Below, piece after piece: positions 17,752-26,847 of a stretch of DNA of 64,000 nucleotides (its first letter is position 1; every line of letters starts with the position of its first letter). Both the position numbers and the translations under genes were made by a program. The DNA comes from JANSWY01 sp965243755 (lineage in GTDB: Bacteria; Bacteroidota; Bacteroidia; Cytophagales; Cyclobacteriaceae), in the NCBI GenBank assembly GCA_965243755.1, contig CBDEVW010000003.1, forward strand, positions 1,240,001 to 1,304,000. Reading direction: 5' to 3'. The notes under the pieces were generated by a model. That model ran no database searches. It saw only the letters and a list, made by a program, of their open reading frames with translations, and was not told the DNA's origin.

Positions 17752-18132
17752 TTAAATATCAAATTCGTCTTCCTTGGATACTCTTGATTCGATGACCTTA
17801 TCACATGCCAATGCATAAATGGATAAAATGTCAAATCCCTGCTTCACTATGTCCACCATTGCCTTGGAATCATTTTTCTTATCGAAGGCTGTCAACTGAT
17901 CCAGCATGTAAATGATCTCATCCGTTTCGTCTTCAATCGAGCCCATTAAAGTATTGAACTGCAATTCAGTTTTAGCAGCCAACACCTTTCTGAAGTAGTT
18001 ATCCAGTCTTTTGGCACTTCTGATCAATAGTGAGCAGTTGTCCAAAACAATTGAATGGTGGATCAATTCAGTGATTTGAGCCGCCTCCTTCTGAAACTTC
18101 TGATTCCTGGCCGTTAAGTCGTCTAGTGTCAT
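17752..18132 (-). CDS. Small helical protein of unknown function inside the dcw cluster
   Basis: A 126-residue protein without signal peptide or membrane segment, predicted all-helical from its heptad-like spacing of leucine and isoleucine, with an acidic C-terminus (SKEDEFDI). No family is recognised. It lies between mraY (92 bp upstream) and murD (22 bp downstream) in the same orientation, so it is probably translated with the cell wall enzymes. Its conservation in related dcw clusters would decide whether it is a division or wall-synthesis factor. Confidence 0.7.
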   Translation of the reverse strand: MTLDDLTARNQKFQKEAAQITELIHHSIVLDNCSLLIRSAKRLDNYFRKVLAAKTELQFNTLMGSIEDETDEIIYMLDQLTAFDKKNDSKAMVDIVKQGFDILSIYALACDKVIESRVSKEDEFDI

Positions 18133-18224
18133 AAGCGTTTTAAATTTGTGTCCTATCAGTAGCCACAGTTACTCTATATTCCTGTTGCATCCTCATAAGT
18201 CGTTTGTTCATTTTGTTTAGTTAG

Positions 18225-19442
18225 TTATCTTAATTTTAATGTCGCCAGTGTCAGGATGGCCAGTAGAATTCCTACCGTCCAGAACCTGGTCACTATCTTA
18301 GCTTCATGTAAACCTCTTTTTTGATAATGATGATGTAGTGGAGACATCAATAGAATTCTCCTTCCCTCACCATATTTCTTTTTGGTATATTTAAAAAAGG
18401 ACACCTGTGCGATTACGCTGAGGAGCTCAATTAAAAATATGCCACACAATACCGGGATCAATAGCTCTTTCCTGATGGCTAAAGCCAATACCGCAATTAT
18501 TCCTCCTAAAGAAAGTGATCCGGTATCACCCATAAAAATTTGTGCCGGATAGGAGTTGTACCACAGGAAGCCAATGCATGCCCCCACAAATGCCGCACAG
18601 AATATCACCAGTTCACCACTCTCTGGTATAAACATGATGTTCAGGTAGTCAGAGAAAATGGCGTTACCGGACAAGTACGCTAATATGGCCAGTGCCAATC
18701 CTATGATGGCAGAAGTACCGGCGGCAAGACCATCAATACCATCGGTGATATTTGCTCCATTGGAAACTGCGGTGACGATAAATATCACCAGTCCCACATA
18801 CAGTATCCAGGTGTATCTATCCAGAAAATCCGGAAGCAACCAATCATACCTGAATTCATTGTCTTTAATAAATGGTATGGTGGTGGTCACTGCCTGGAAA
18901 TCTATTGGCTGAACCTCCTGTTGACTTTCATCCACTATCTCAGTTGGATCCACTTCAGGGAATTCCCTGATCACCACATCACCATGGAATACCAATGTAA
19001 GTCCCACTATAAGACCGATTCCAACCTGTCCAAAAATCTTAAACTTTCCGGCCAGTCCGTCCTTATTCTTCTTTTTGATCTTCAGGTAGTCATCGATGAA
19101 TCCAATTGCTCCCATCCAGAGCGCTGTTACCAGCAGCAGGATGATATAGATGTTATCAATCTGTGCAAAAAACAATGTGGGTAACACCACCGCTGCAATG
19201 ATCATAATTCCACCCATGGTAGGAGTCCCCTCTTTTTCTTTTTGACCTTTCAAACCAAGGTCCCTCACTTTCTCCCCCACCTGAAATTTCTTGAGCATGC
19301 TGATCAGTCGCTTACCAAATGTAATGGTGATCAACAAAGAAAGAACGGCTGCCATACCTGCCCGGAATGAGATGTACTGAAACACCCCGGCTCCAACCAA
19401 ATCCAGTTTTTCATCTAAATATTGAAACAAATAGTATAGCAT
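18225..19442 (-). CDS. mraY: MraY, phospho-MurNAc-pentapeptide transferase
   Basis: A 405-residue polytopic enzyme making lipid I. The conserved motifs are present: GTPTMGGIMII, FIDDYLKIKKKNKDGL with the DD pair, NGANITDGIDGLAAG with the catalytic aspartates, GDTGSLSLGG and the late PLHHHYQKRG. A hydrophilic loop of about 50 residues after VVIREFPEVDP makes it longer than the E. coli enzyme (360 residues); such an insert is common in Bacteroidota. It starts 3 bp after murE. Confidence 0.97.
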   Translation of the reverse strand: MLYYLFQYLDEKLDLVGAGVFQYISFRAGMAAVLSLLITITFGKRLISMLKKFQVGEKVRDLGLKGQKEKEGTPTMGGIMIIAAVVLPTLFFAQIDNIYIILLLVTALWMGAIGFIDDYLKIKKKNKDGLAGKFKIFGQVGIGLIVGLTLVFHGDVVIREFPEVDPTEIVDESQQEVQPIDFQAVTTTIPFIKDNEFRYDWLLPDFLDRYTWILYVGLVIFIVTAVSNGANITDGIDGLAAGTSAIIGLALAILAYLSGNAIFSDYLNIMFIPESGELVIFCAAFVGACIGFLWYNSYPAQIFMGDTGSLSLGGIIAVLALAIRKELLIPVLCGIFLIELLSVIAQVSFFKYTKKKYGEGRRILLMSPLHHHYQKRGLHEAKIVTRFWTVGILLAILTLATLKLR

Positions 19443-19445
19443 TAC

Positions 19446-20918
19446 TTAATTCTTATCCTCGTTAAAAATTTCAAACATTTCCATCAACACCTGTCGGTCA
19501 TCAAAAGGATGCCGAACGCCATCAATCTCCTGGTAAGTCTCGTGCCCTTTTCCTGCTACCAGAATGATATCTCCTTTTACCGCTATCGAAACTGCCATTT
19601 TAATCGCTTCTTTTCGATCGGCGATGGTAGTGGTCTTTTTGTAATTCGACTTACTGACACCCTCCTCCATTTCTTTCAGTATCTGAAGCGGATCTTCGGT
19701 TCTTGGGTTATCCGATGTAAGTATTACCTTATTGCTGTATTTGGTAGCGATGTTTGCCATGACCGGTCTTTTGGACTTATCACGATCACCACCACAACCT
19801 ACCACCGTAATCACCTGCTCATTCCCAGTCCTGAATCCCTCAATGGTCTTCAATACATTCTCCAAAGCATCCGGCGTATGTGCATAGTCCACAATAGCAA
19901 TAATACCAGCTGCATTGTCTACTACCTCGAAGCGTCCCCGGGCCGGTCTCAATTCTGACAATGCCGTCAAGACCTCATCAGGATCCTCCTCCAGTTCCAT
20001 TGCCACCCCATAGCAAGCGAGAATGTTGTAGGCATTAAAATCCCCTACCAGACGGAACCAGACATTCTTATTGTCGATATCCAATTCCAGGCCTTGCAGT
20101 GTGTTGTTGATGATCCTTGACTTATAATTTGCCATGAACTTCAACCCAAAGGTCTTTTTGGAGGCCTTTGTATTCTGGAGCATTACATTGCCTCTTTTAT
20201 CATCCACATTCACCAGAGCGAATGCCTCCTTAGGCAATTCATCAAACAATATTTTCTTAGCCTTGATGTACTCATCAAAAGACTTGTGATAATCGAGGTG
20301 ATCGTGCGTGATATTGGTAAAAACTGCGCCTTTGAAAGTTACCCCTTTGGTCCTTTTTTGTATCAGGGCATGTGAGCTCACTTCCATAAAGCAGTGCGTA
20401 CAACCAGAATCTACCATTTCCCTCAACAAACTATTGAGTTGTATAGCATCTGGTGTTGTGAACCTAGCTGGCAAGATCTTGTCGTTGACTCGATTTTCTA
20501 CCGTAGAAAGCAAACCCACATTATACCCCAATCTCCTAAAGAGTTGGAATAATAAGGTCGCCGAAGTGGTTTTGCCATTCGTGCCGGTTATCCCAACCAG
20601 GTGAAGTTTTTCTGATGGATTTCCAAAAAAATTCGAAGCTAGTAATCCTAAAGCTACTGCACTGTCTTCTGTTTGTACGTACGTGATGTCATCCCGCAAA
20701 CTTTCAGGGAGTTCCTCGCAGACTATCACCGTTGCACCACTGGCAATTGCTTTACCAATATACTCGTGACCATCCACTGTAAGGCCTTTAACAGCGATAA
20801 ATAAACAGCCCTGCTCCGCTTCACGCGAGTCGAAGCAAAGGCTGCCTATTTCTTTATTCATATCACCTGATACGCTCTTTAAAGGCACTTTGTACAATAT
20901 GTCTTTTAGTATGGCCAT
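19446..20918 (-). CDS. murE: MurE, UDP-MurNAc-L-Ala-D-Glu:meso-diaminopimelate ligase
   Basis: A 490-residue Mur ligase with ATP loop VGITGTNGKTTSATLL (near 107-122) and the motif SDNPRTEDP in the C-terminal domain. The DNPR sequence is the known determinant for meso-diaminopimelate, so the peptidoglycan is predicted to be of DAP type. Start and stop codons of ftsI and murE share one base, showing translational coupling. Confidence 0.97.
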   Translation of the reverse strand: MAILKDILYKVPLKSVSGDMNKEIGSLCFDSREAEQGCLFIAVKGLTVDGHEYIGKAIASGATVIVCEELPESLRDDITYVQTEDSAVALGLLASNFFGNPSEKLHLVGITGTNGKTTSATLLFQLFRRLGYNVGLLSTVENRVNDKILPARFTTPDAIQLNSLLREMVDSGCTHCFMEVSSHALIQKRTKGVTFKGAVFTNITHDHLDYHKSFDEYIKAKKILFDELPKEAFALVNVDDKRGNVMLQNTKASKKTFGLKFMANYKSRIINNTLQGLELDIDNKNVWFRLVGDFNAYNILACYGVAMELEEDPDEVLTALSELRPARGRFEVVDNAAGIIAIVDYAHTPDALENVLKTIEGFRTGNEQVITVVGCGGDRDKSKRPVMANIATKYSNKVILTSDNPRTEDPLQILKEMEEGVSKSNYKKTTTIADRKEAIKMAVSIAVKGDIILVAGKGHETYQEIDGVRHPFDDRQVLMEMFEIFNEDKN

Positions 20919-23014
20919 TAACTTAATTCCAATTCAATTTTTGCTCCTTCTGCTATCCTTGAGCCTGGAGCCAGGGATTGTGAACTCACTCTCCCAAATC
21001 CTTTAATGTTTACTTCCAGCCCTTTATTTTCCAACAAATAAATGGCGTCTTTAAGTGTCATCCCCCTCACATCGGGCACAATGCCGTTTCCGTCCAGCCG
21101 TTTGTCCCAGATCACCGCATTGTCCACTACCTGTGTCTTCACCCATTCTACATCTGTTTTGCTATGATTGGAAATTCCCAGTTCATTGCATAGCAGGGAC
21201 AGGTCACGTTGGTTACCCCCTTTAATCACTGGAAAAACCCCCATTTCAGGTACATTTTCGGTGAAATGCTCCTGCATTCTGATGTCCATGGAGTAGATCT
21301 TGTCTGCGATTTCTTTAAATACCGGGGCAGCTACATCACTTCCATAGATTCTGTATCTCTTAGGGTTATCAATCACCACAATGCAGCTGTATTTTGGCGC
21401 TTCCGCTGGGAAATAACCTACAAATGAGGCATAATATCGGTTGGTATATCGCCCGTTTTCAACTTTCTTGGCCGTACCAGTTTTACCAGCGATTTTATAA
21501 TAACTGTCACTGATATTTTGGGCAGTTCCTCTCTCTACTACGCCTTCCAGCATGGTTCTTACCTTTTTCAAGGTGCGGTCGCTGCATATCTTATCATTGA
21601 GCACCCTGGCCTTGTATCGCTCCACTGTCTTATCAGCCCTGTTCACAGATTTTACAATCACTGGCTGTACCATTTTACCATTGTTTGCCACTGCATTGTA
21701 CAGTGTCAGTGTTTGTAATGGCGTCATTTTCAGCTCATATCCGTGAGACATCCATGGCAAAGTCAATCCACTCCAGGTAGAATCGGAAGGGTCTTTAATG
21801 TATGGCCTGCCTTCTCCTACCAGCTGAAAATCCAATGGTTTGGTGAGCCCCATTCTTTTGATGTAATTGACAAATCGCTCAGGCTCGTTACCAAACTGGT
21901 CCACAATTAATTTGGCAGTACCAATGTTGGAAGAAACTTCGAAAACCTCCTGAACAGACAACTTGCCATAACCACCAGGTTTATGATCTTTCATCACCTG
22001 AGAATAAAATTCATATTCACCATTTCCAGTGTCTACACTGTCGTATAAGCTGATATCCGAATCCTCAAATAAAGCAATCATACTTGCCAGCTTAAATGTA
22101 GATCCCGGTTCCCTTGATCCCTGGCTTCCTACTGCATAATTATATCGCTCAAAATATTTTCCATTTTTGTTCTTGCTCAGATTGGATATTGCTTTGATTT
22201 CTCCTGTCGCCACTTCCATTACCACTACACTTCCATAATCTGCATCATTGTTTTCCAGTGCTTTTAACAGCGCATTTTGCGCTTCGTCCTGGATGTTGAT
22301 GTCAATGGTGGTGTGTATATCGTAACCATCTTTTGGGGGAATTTCATGGCCATCATACAGTGGTTTCCATCCACCTCCCGTAATTTTCTGAAAAAGTGCC
22401 TGTCCGTCGGTTCCTGCCAGCTGTCTGTTGAAGCTATACTCCAATCCTACTACACCTCTCCCTTCCGCATTGATGTTGCCGATTGTTCGGTACCCTAAAT
22501 TGGAAAAAGGTAGAAACCGCTCGTCTACCTTCTCGAAAATAATCCCCCCTTTGTTTCTGCCCTTGTTGAAGATGGGCCAGCTTTCTATGAGCTTTTTTTC
22601 CTGAAAGTCGACCTGCCTCCGGTTGAGCCTGATGTATTGCCGGTTATCTTTCCTGGCTTCATGTATCAGGCGCTTGTAGGCCGTGGGGGAGCGATCTTCG
22701 AAAAAGTTCGCCAGCTCGTAGGCCAGGTAATCTATCTTTTCTTTATAGAGTTCATCATCAATGACCGTGGGATCCATGGCCACATTGTAAAAAGGCAATG
22801 AAGTAGCCAGCAGTGCACCATTGTCGGAATAGATATTTCCGCGTGTTGCTTTCAGCTTTTCGTACCTGAGGCTGATACTTTTAGCTTTATCTTTCCACTT
22901 CTTGCCTTCCACATACTGGACATCCACGATCCTGTACATGATGGCTACAGAAAATAGAAAAACAAGGATAAAAGATATCCTCACTCTTAACAATATGGAT
23001 TTTTTGATTCCCAT
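20918..23014 (-). CDS. ftsI: FtsI/PBP3-type transpeptidase with C-terminal PASTA domain
   Basis: A 698-residue class B penicillin-binding protein. There is one membrane anchor (residues about 9-27), a dimerisation domain, then the transpeptidase with STFK (305-308), SSN (361-363) and KTGT (511-514). Residues about 637-698 form one PASTA domain (VPDVRGMTLKDAIYLLENKG). It cross-links septal peptidoglycan with FtsW. The frame opens one codon earlier at TTG, but the ATG at 23014 overlaps the ftsL stop as TGATG and is preferred. Confidence 0.95.
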   Translation of the reverse strand: MGIKKSILLRVRISFILVFLFSVAIMYRIVDVQYVEGKKWKDKAKSISLRYEKLKATRGNIYSDNGALLATSLPFYNVAMDPTVIDDELYKEKIDYLAYELANFFEDRSPTAYKRLIHEARKDNRQYIRLNRRQVDFQEKKLIESWPIFNKGRNKGGIIFEKVDERFLPFSNLGYRTIGNINAEGRGVVGLEYSFNRQLAGTDGQALFQKITGGGWKPLYDGHEIPPKDGYDIHTTIDINIQDEAQNALLKALENNDADYGSVVVMEVATGEIKAISNLSKNKNGKYFERYNYAVGSQGSREPGSTFKLASMIALFEDSDISLYDSVDTGNGEYEFYSQVMKDHKPGGYGKLSVQEVFEVSSNIGTAKLIVDQFGNEPERFVNYIKRMGLTKPLDFQLVGEGRPYIKDPSDSTWSGLTLPWMSHGYELKMTPLQTLTLYNAVANNGKMVQPVIVKSVNRADKTVERYKARVLNDKICSDRTLKKVRTMLEGVVERGTAQNISDSYYKIAGKTGTAKKVENGRYTNRYYASFVGYFPAEAPKYSCIVVIDNPKRYRIYGSDVAAPVFKEIADKIYSMDIRMQEHFTENVPEMGVFPVIKGGNQRDLSLLCNELGISNHSKTDVEWVKTQVVDNAVIWDKRLDGNGIVPDVRGMTLKDAIYLLENKGLEVNIKGFGRVSSQSLAPGSRIAEGAKIELELS

Positions 23015-23379
23015 CAATCAGTTACTTCTATCTTTTTTACTGGTTCAATACTTTCAATTAATCCCAATTCCTTTACTCTTTTGGCTACCTCAGTTTGCTT
23101 ACTTGCTTTCATGTAAGCGGCCTTAAGGGTGGTGTAATCAGCTCTCAAATCGGCCACCTCCACTTCCAGTGCATCTATGGTTCTGATGGTCTTATCCATC
23201 TGATGACTATTCCATATATAGATGATGCCCAATACCGTAACAAAAGCGATATGGGGCATGAACTTCACGAAATTGCCATCCGAGAAGAATTTATCCAGAC
23301 GCAACACCCGCTCCAGCCAGGAAAAAAACGATTCCTGTTGCTTCGCACTGCCGGGTAATTTGTAAGTGTTACTTGCCAT
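23014..23379 (-). CDS. ftsL: FtsL-like divisome protein
   Basis: A 121-residue bitopic protein with a cytoplasmic N-terminus of about 40 residues, one membrane segment (about 43-58) and a periplasmic coiled coil rich in A/L/E (about 65-105). Sequence identity in FtsL is always low; the call rests on size, topology and its place between rsmH and ftsI, where FtsL is normally found. It likely pairs with an FtsB-like partner and with FtsQ. Confidence 0.8.
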   Translation of the reverse strand: MASNTYKLPGSAKQQESFFSWLERVLRLDKFFSDGNFVKFMPHIAFVTVLGIIYIWNSHQMDKTIRTIDALEVEVADLRADYTTLKAAYMKASKQTEVAKRVKELGLIESIEPVKKIEVTD

Positions 23380-23382
23380 TAC

Positions 23383-24321
23383 TTATATCTTTTCTGCGAT
23401 TCGCAGTTTAGCGCTTCTCGCTCTGTTGTTTCTTTTAATTTCTTCATCGGTTGCTACTATTGGCTTTCGGTTCACCGGATTAAGTGGCCTGATGATGTTT
23501 CCATAGAAGTCCTTCTCCACTTCCCCTGAAAACTTTCCTTTGGCGATGAAATTCTTCACCAGGCGATCTTCCAGAGAATGGTAGGACATGACCACCAGTC
23601 TACCTCCGGGGTTTAATACCTCTGCAGATTGCTCCAGCATCTCTTCGATCACCTTTAGTTCCTCGTTCACTTCGATGCGAATGGCCTGAAAAACCTGTGC
23701 GAAGTATTTGAACTCCCTTCCCCTGGGGGCGTAGTTTTTCAGGATCTCTTTCAATTCTGCGATGGTCTTTATCTCCCGATTGACCCTTTCAGCAACAACT
23801 CTAGCTGCCAACGTTTTGGCATTTTTAACTTCTCCATACAGACCAAAGATCTTATGGAGATCCTTTTCTGAGTAGGTATTCAGCACTTCAGCTGCAGTGA
23901 GCGGTTGTGATGAATCCATTCTCATATCCAGTTGACCGTCAAACCTGGTAGAGAATCCTCTGTGTGGTGCATCTATCTGATGAGATGAGATGCCCAGGTC
24001 TGCCAGTATACCATCAACTTTTGTGATACCGTGCAACTTCAAATACCTTTTCAGGTGCCTGAAGTTGGCCAGGATGAAGGTTAACTTATCGCTATTTCCA
24101 ATCGCTTCTATATTCGCTTCTGCCTCTTCGTCCTGATCAAAGGCATAGAGGTGTCCCGTGTCCAGATGTTTCAGAATCTCTTTGCTATGTCCTCCCCCAC
24201 CGAAGGTGAGATCTACATAGAGGCCGTCAGGTTTGATATTTAGTGCGTCAACACACTCGCCTAACATGACTGGAACATGATATTCCGGAGAAGCCCCTTT
24301 CTGACCCTCCATCTTATTCAT
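23383..24321 (-). CDS. rsmH: RsmH (MraW), 16S rRNA m4C1402 methyltransferase
   Basis: A 312-residue SAM-dependent methyltransferase. It opens with YHVPVMLGECVDAL, the SAM loop VDLTFGGGGHS follows near residues 35-45, and GILADLGISSHQID and the C-terminal VMSYHSLEDRLVK are RsmH hallmarks. It methylates C1402 of 16S rRNA. The ATG at 24321 overlaps mraZ by 8 bp; the ATG at 24312, one base after the mraZ stop, is an alternative start. Confidence 0.97.
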   Translation of the reverse strand: MNKMEGQKGASPEYHVPVMLGECVDALNIKPDGLYVDLTFGGGGHSKEILKHLDTGHLYAFDQDEEAEANIEAIGNSDKLTFILANFRHLKRYLKLHGITKVDGILADLGISSHQIDAPHRGFSTRFDGQLDMRMDSSQPLTAAEVLNTYSEKDLHKIFGLYGEVKNAKTLAARVVAERVNREIKTIAELKEILKNYAPRGREFKYFAQVFQAIRIEVNEELKVIEEMLEQSAEVLNPGGRLVVMSYHSLEDRLVKNFIAKGKFSGEVEKDFYGNIIRPLNPVNRKPIVATDEEIKRNNRARSAKLRIAEKI

Positions 24322-24757
24322 CCAGGAATCGTTGTGCGAGTTCCGAATATTCAGATGGGTCGTTGATCAGGTAGTCGTCATAGACTTCAGGATTCCAAAT
24401 CTCTATGGTGTTCCCCATGCCAACCACGATCGCTTCTTTCTCTAACTGAGCATGCGCAAGCATACTCTTAGGGATCAAAAATCGTCCAGCACTATCCAAC
24501 TCCACAGTGGCTATGCTTCTAAAAAAATTCCGCTTGAGTTTACGCTGCTCCGCGTTGAATTCGCTCAGGGCCGAGATCTTGTTGTGGATCTTCTTGTATT
24601 CGAGCATAGGATAGACGATCAGGTTAGGTTCGAAACCTCTCCTGAGCACTAATTCTGTAGAAGATACTTCGGGTAGATTGCTCTTAATCTTTGCAGGTAA
24701 GACCAACCTACCCTTAGCATCTAACTTACACTCATACTCGCTTGTAAAAAAAGCCAT
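24314..24757 (-). CDS. mraZ: MraZ, dcw-cluster transcriptional regulator
   Basis: A 147-residue protein with two SpoVT/AbrB-like MraZ repeats: EYECKLDAKGRLVLPAKIK (residues 7-25) and VELDSAGRFLIPKSM in the second half. MraZ binds direct repeats upstream of its own gene and controls the dcw operon. Such repeats are present just upstream (24809-24845). It is the first gene of the cluster. Confidence 0.96.
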   Translation of the reverse strand: MAFFTSEYECKLDAKGRLVLPAKIKSNLPEVSSTELVLRRGFEPNLIVYPMLEYKKIHNKISALSEFNAEQRKLKRNFFRSIATVELDSAGRFLIPKSMLAHAQLEKEAIVVGMGNTIEIWNPEVYDDYLINDPSEYSELAQRFLDE

Positions 24758-24788
24758 ATTGAGCCTTAGAAAATATAAACCACCACTA

Positions 24789-24818
24789 CAAATGTAGGAA
24801 AAAGATCGACATTTTCAA
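24789..24818 (-). promoter_or_regulatory. Bacteroidota-type promoter of the dcw cluster
   Basis: On the minus strand a -7 element TACATTTG (24796-24789) fits TAnnTTTG exactly. It is preceded after 19 bp by TTG (24818-24816) as the -33 element. The -7 box is 32 bp upstream of the mraZ ATG. The -33 element touches the last MraZ box, so MraZ binding would be expected to interfere with polymerase. Confidence 0.75.
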
Positions 24819-24845
24819 CCACTTTCTCCCACTTTGTGCCACTTT
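24809..24845 (-). promoter_or_regulatory. MraZ binding-site array
   Basis: Minus strand: AAAGTGG occurs three times with an exact 10-bp period (low ends at 24839, 24829 and 24819), followed in phase by a weaker AAAATGT (24809-24815). Repeats of AAAGTG-type boxes with a 10-bp step are the known MraZ operator architecture. Position directly upstream of mraZ supports autoregulation. Confidence 0.8.
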
Positions 24846-25301
24846 TTGAGATTTCTTAACACAGAAGTGCCCAAATAACCCAATAAAGGCCATATCGGGC
24901 ATGAAAAAATTTTACTCATTGGATGAGAAATAGGACTATTTGAAGTGAATTACGGGTAAAAGTGGGATGATTTTATGAAAATAGGGAGTTGGTGGGAGGA
25001 TGTGGGGGAGGTTGGATATTGGGTGGAATTGGGTGATGTGTATCGCGTAGGGTAAAATGTTGCGATGGTAATCTAAAGTGTTGTGCTTGAATTGTAAATG
25101 AAATTAATTCAGCAGTTTAATAAAACTCTTAATTCCTCTTCAGAACGCTTGACGTCCAAAATTAGGAGTAATCATTTTATCAGATAAGCCTACAATATGC
25201 TACAGTTGTTAAACTCACAAATATTCATCTTAAGCCTCTAAGTATAATCATCGACTTTTGGACAGTATGGGCTGAGCGTCCCTGCACATTTGTGACGATG
25301 C
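24846..25301. other. Intergenic stretch with a G-rich segment
   Basis: No gene is seen here. The plus strand at 24984-25033 carries five runs of three or more G within 50 bases, unusual for this AT-rich genome. The rest, up to the transposase remnant at 25302, shows no ORF or clear signal. Confidence 0.5.
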
Positions 25302-25480
25302 TTAAAACAATTATTGGAAGCTACTCTGGAATCAGAGATGGATGAGCATCTGGATCATCAGGAGCAGGAGCATTCACAAGGCAATAAACATCGCGGTAAA
25401 AGGCAAGAAAACAGTCAAAAGCTCTTCTGTAGAAACAAGCAGCGTTGAACCCCAGAGAATCTTCGGCGGTACTTCTTCAT
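25302..25480 (+). pseudogene. Decayed IS256-family transposase fragment
   Basis: From 25302 the plus strand encodes LKQLLEATLESEMDEHLDH, then NKHRGK, ending at TGA (25446-25448). This matches the N-terminal part of IS256/Mutator-type transposases (LLEAALEAEMDEHL...NRRNGK). A shift of frame near 25398 then gives GKKTVKSSS, the next expected segment (KKTVKSSSG), followed by a degraded version of the ETPRDR region. The catalytic DDE part is missing. It is a relic, not a working element. Confidence 0.75.
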
Positions 25481-25528
25481 AGATTGATAAATGTTTATGG
25501 GACAATTTTACTTTTGTCTTGAGAAAAT

Positions 25529-26245
25529 TTATTTATTAAGAGCATCAAACACCTTTTTTATTGCCTTGTAATCATCGTATATACATTTTTGATATCTCCT
25601 TTCTTCAACTCCTTCTTCCCCATAATCATAATCCCACTCGCCACCAATTTTCGCCTCTCTATAATCACAATGTTCAGACAGATAATCAGACAGGACCAAT
25701 TTATGACTCTTGACCAAGCCATTATAAACATACACTTTATGAAAAGTACCATGCCTACCACAGTTGTAAGCACCATGAATCACAAGTTCGCGACCAATAG
25801 AATTACGATCAGCATTATGCAAAAAAACTGATTTGATTTCTGGATCATTACCACATCCTGAACGTAATTCCAGTGTCTTTAGGAGTTTATAGGAACCATT
25901 TTTCGAGGTGGGTTCTAATAGAATACCTATTATAACACTGGTGCCCTCAAACTCGTACTTTCCGAATGAAATAATGCAATTGTGAAAATCTCTTAATTCG
26001 AAGGCTCCATGATACATGGCAGAATTCTTTCCTAGAATTCTTTCCACAAACTGCTCAATTGATTCATCTAATTTTAATGTATACTCCTTACCAAATTCGA
26101 ATCTCATTGAGAGGTCGCTTCTAAATTTAGTTATTGCCAAATTGTCACCAGAAGTGAGTATATCTTCGGTCTGGGCATTGAGATTTACACTACTTAACAG
26201 AAATAATATAAAAACTGCACCTAATCTTATCATGCTGAAACCCAT
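25529..26245 (-). CDS. Secreted protein of unknown function
   Basis: A protein of 238 residues starting at ATG 26245 (a TTG 8 codons further up is less likely). The signal peptide covers about residues 1-25, ending SVNLNAQ. The mature part is mixed alpha/beta with a charged C-terminus (DYDYGEEGVEERRYQK) and three cysteines (about residues 84, 131 and 161). No family is recognised. It is the last gene of a three-gene minus-strand unit (26848, 26291, 25529) with gaps of about 40-45 bp. Confidence 0.6.
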   Translation of the reverse strand: MGFSMIRLGAVFILFLLSSVNLNAQTEDILTSGDNLAITKFRSDLSMRFEFGKEYTLKLDESIEQFVERILGKNSAMYHGAFELRDFHNCIISFGKYEFEGTSVIIGILLEPTSKNGSYKLLKTLELRSGCGNDPEIKSVFLHNADRNSIGRELVIHGAYNCGRHGTFHKVYVYNGLVKSHKLVLSDYLSEHCDYREAKIGGEWDYDYGEEGVEERRYQKCIYDDYKAIKKVFDALNK

Positions 26246-26290
26246 TAATTCAATATTTCTGATATTCAATATTCTATTATTTTCGACCCA

Positions 26291-26806
26291 CTATGTTGGC
26301 ATAAAATATTGAATTTTAATTAATTCTCCATTGGAAAAATGGAGTACCCATTCATCCGACCAACAAGGTTTAACACTGATTCTTATTAAAAAGAAATGCC
26401 GACCAGATTGTGTAGGCTTATAAGCGTAACCATTTGAGAATGCTATAGGATATGCGCCTTCAATATCTGCAAGTGTGGTTCTTTTTGATAAGCGGATATT
26501 GTCAAATTGAAAGAAGTCGTCATCGGTTAATTCCCAATCCTTAAGATAAGCTGTATCTCTGAAAATATTAAACCTTATCTTGTCATACGAAGCAATTGAA
26601 TACTCAGTGCCATCAAAGAAGCCAGCTTCATCCTTAAAGGTTAATATATCAATAGGTTCCCCAAAGAATTCTTGGATATCAGAATACGAAACTTTACTCG
26701 CAATTGAATTATTTATCAAGAGCGTCTCAAAATCCAAATACTCCTCACATTGTGAGGTACCTAAAAGATTAAATTGAATTAAGGCAAATACGGTGATTAT
26801 TAACAT
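26291..26806 (-). CDS. Secreted protein of unknown function
   Basis: A 171-residue product from ATG 26806; the frame extends 8 codons upstream to a TTG. The N-terminus MLIITVFALIQFNLLGTS is a signal peptide. The mature region contains YSDIQEFFGEPIDIL, a pattern often seen in small secreted Bacteroidota proteins with a repeated FG-P motif, but no named domain can be assigned. It lies 41 bp after the 26848 gene and 45 bp before the 25529 gene, so the three are probably one operon. Confidence 0.55.
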   Translation of the reverse strand: MLIITVFALIQFNLLGTSQCEEYLDFETLLINNSIASKVSYSDIQEFFGEPIDILTFKDEAGFFDGTEYSIASYDKIRFNIFRDTAYLKDWELTDDDFFQFDNIRLSKRTTLADIEGAYPIAFSNGYAYKPTQSGRHFFLIRISVKPCWSDEWVLHFSNGELIKIQYFMPT

Positions 26807-26847
26807 GATTTTAACATAATTACAAGACAATTAGAAATCAATATACT

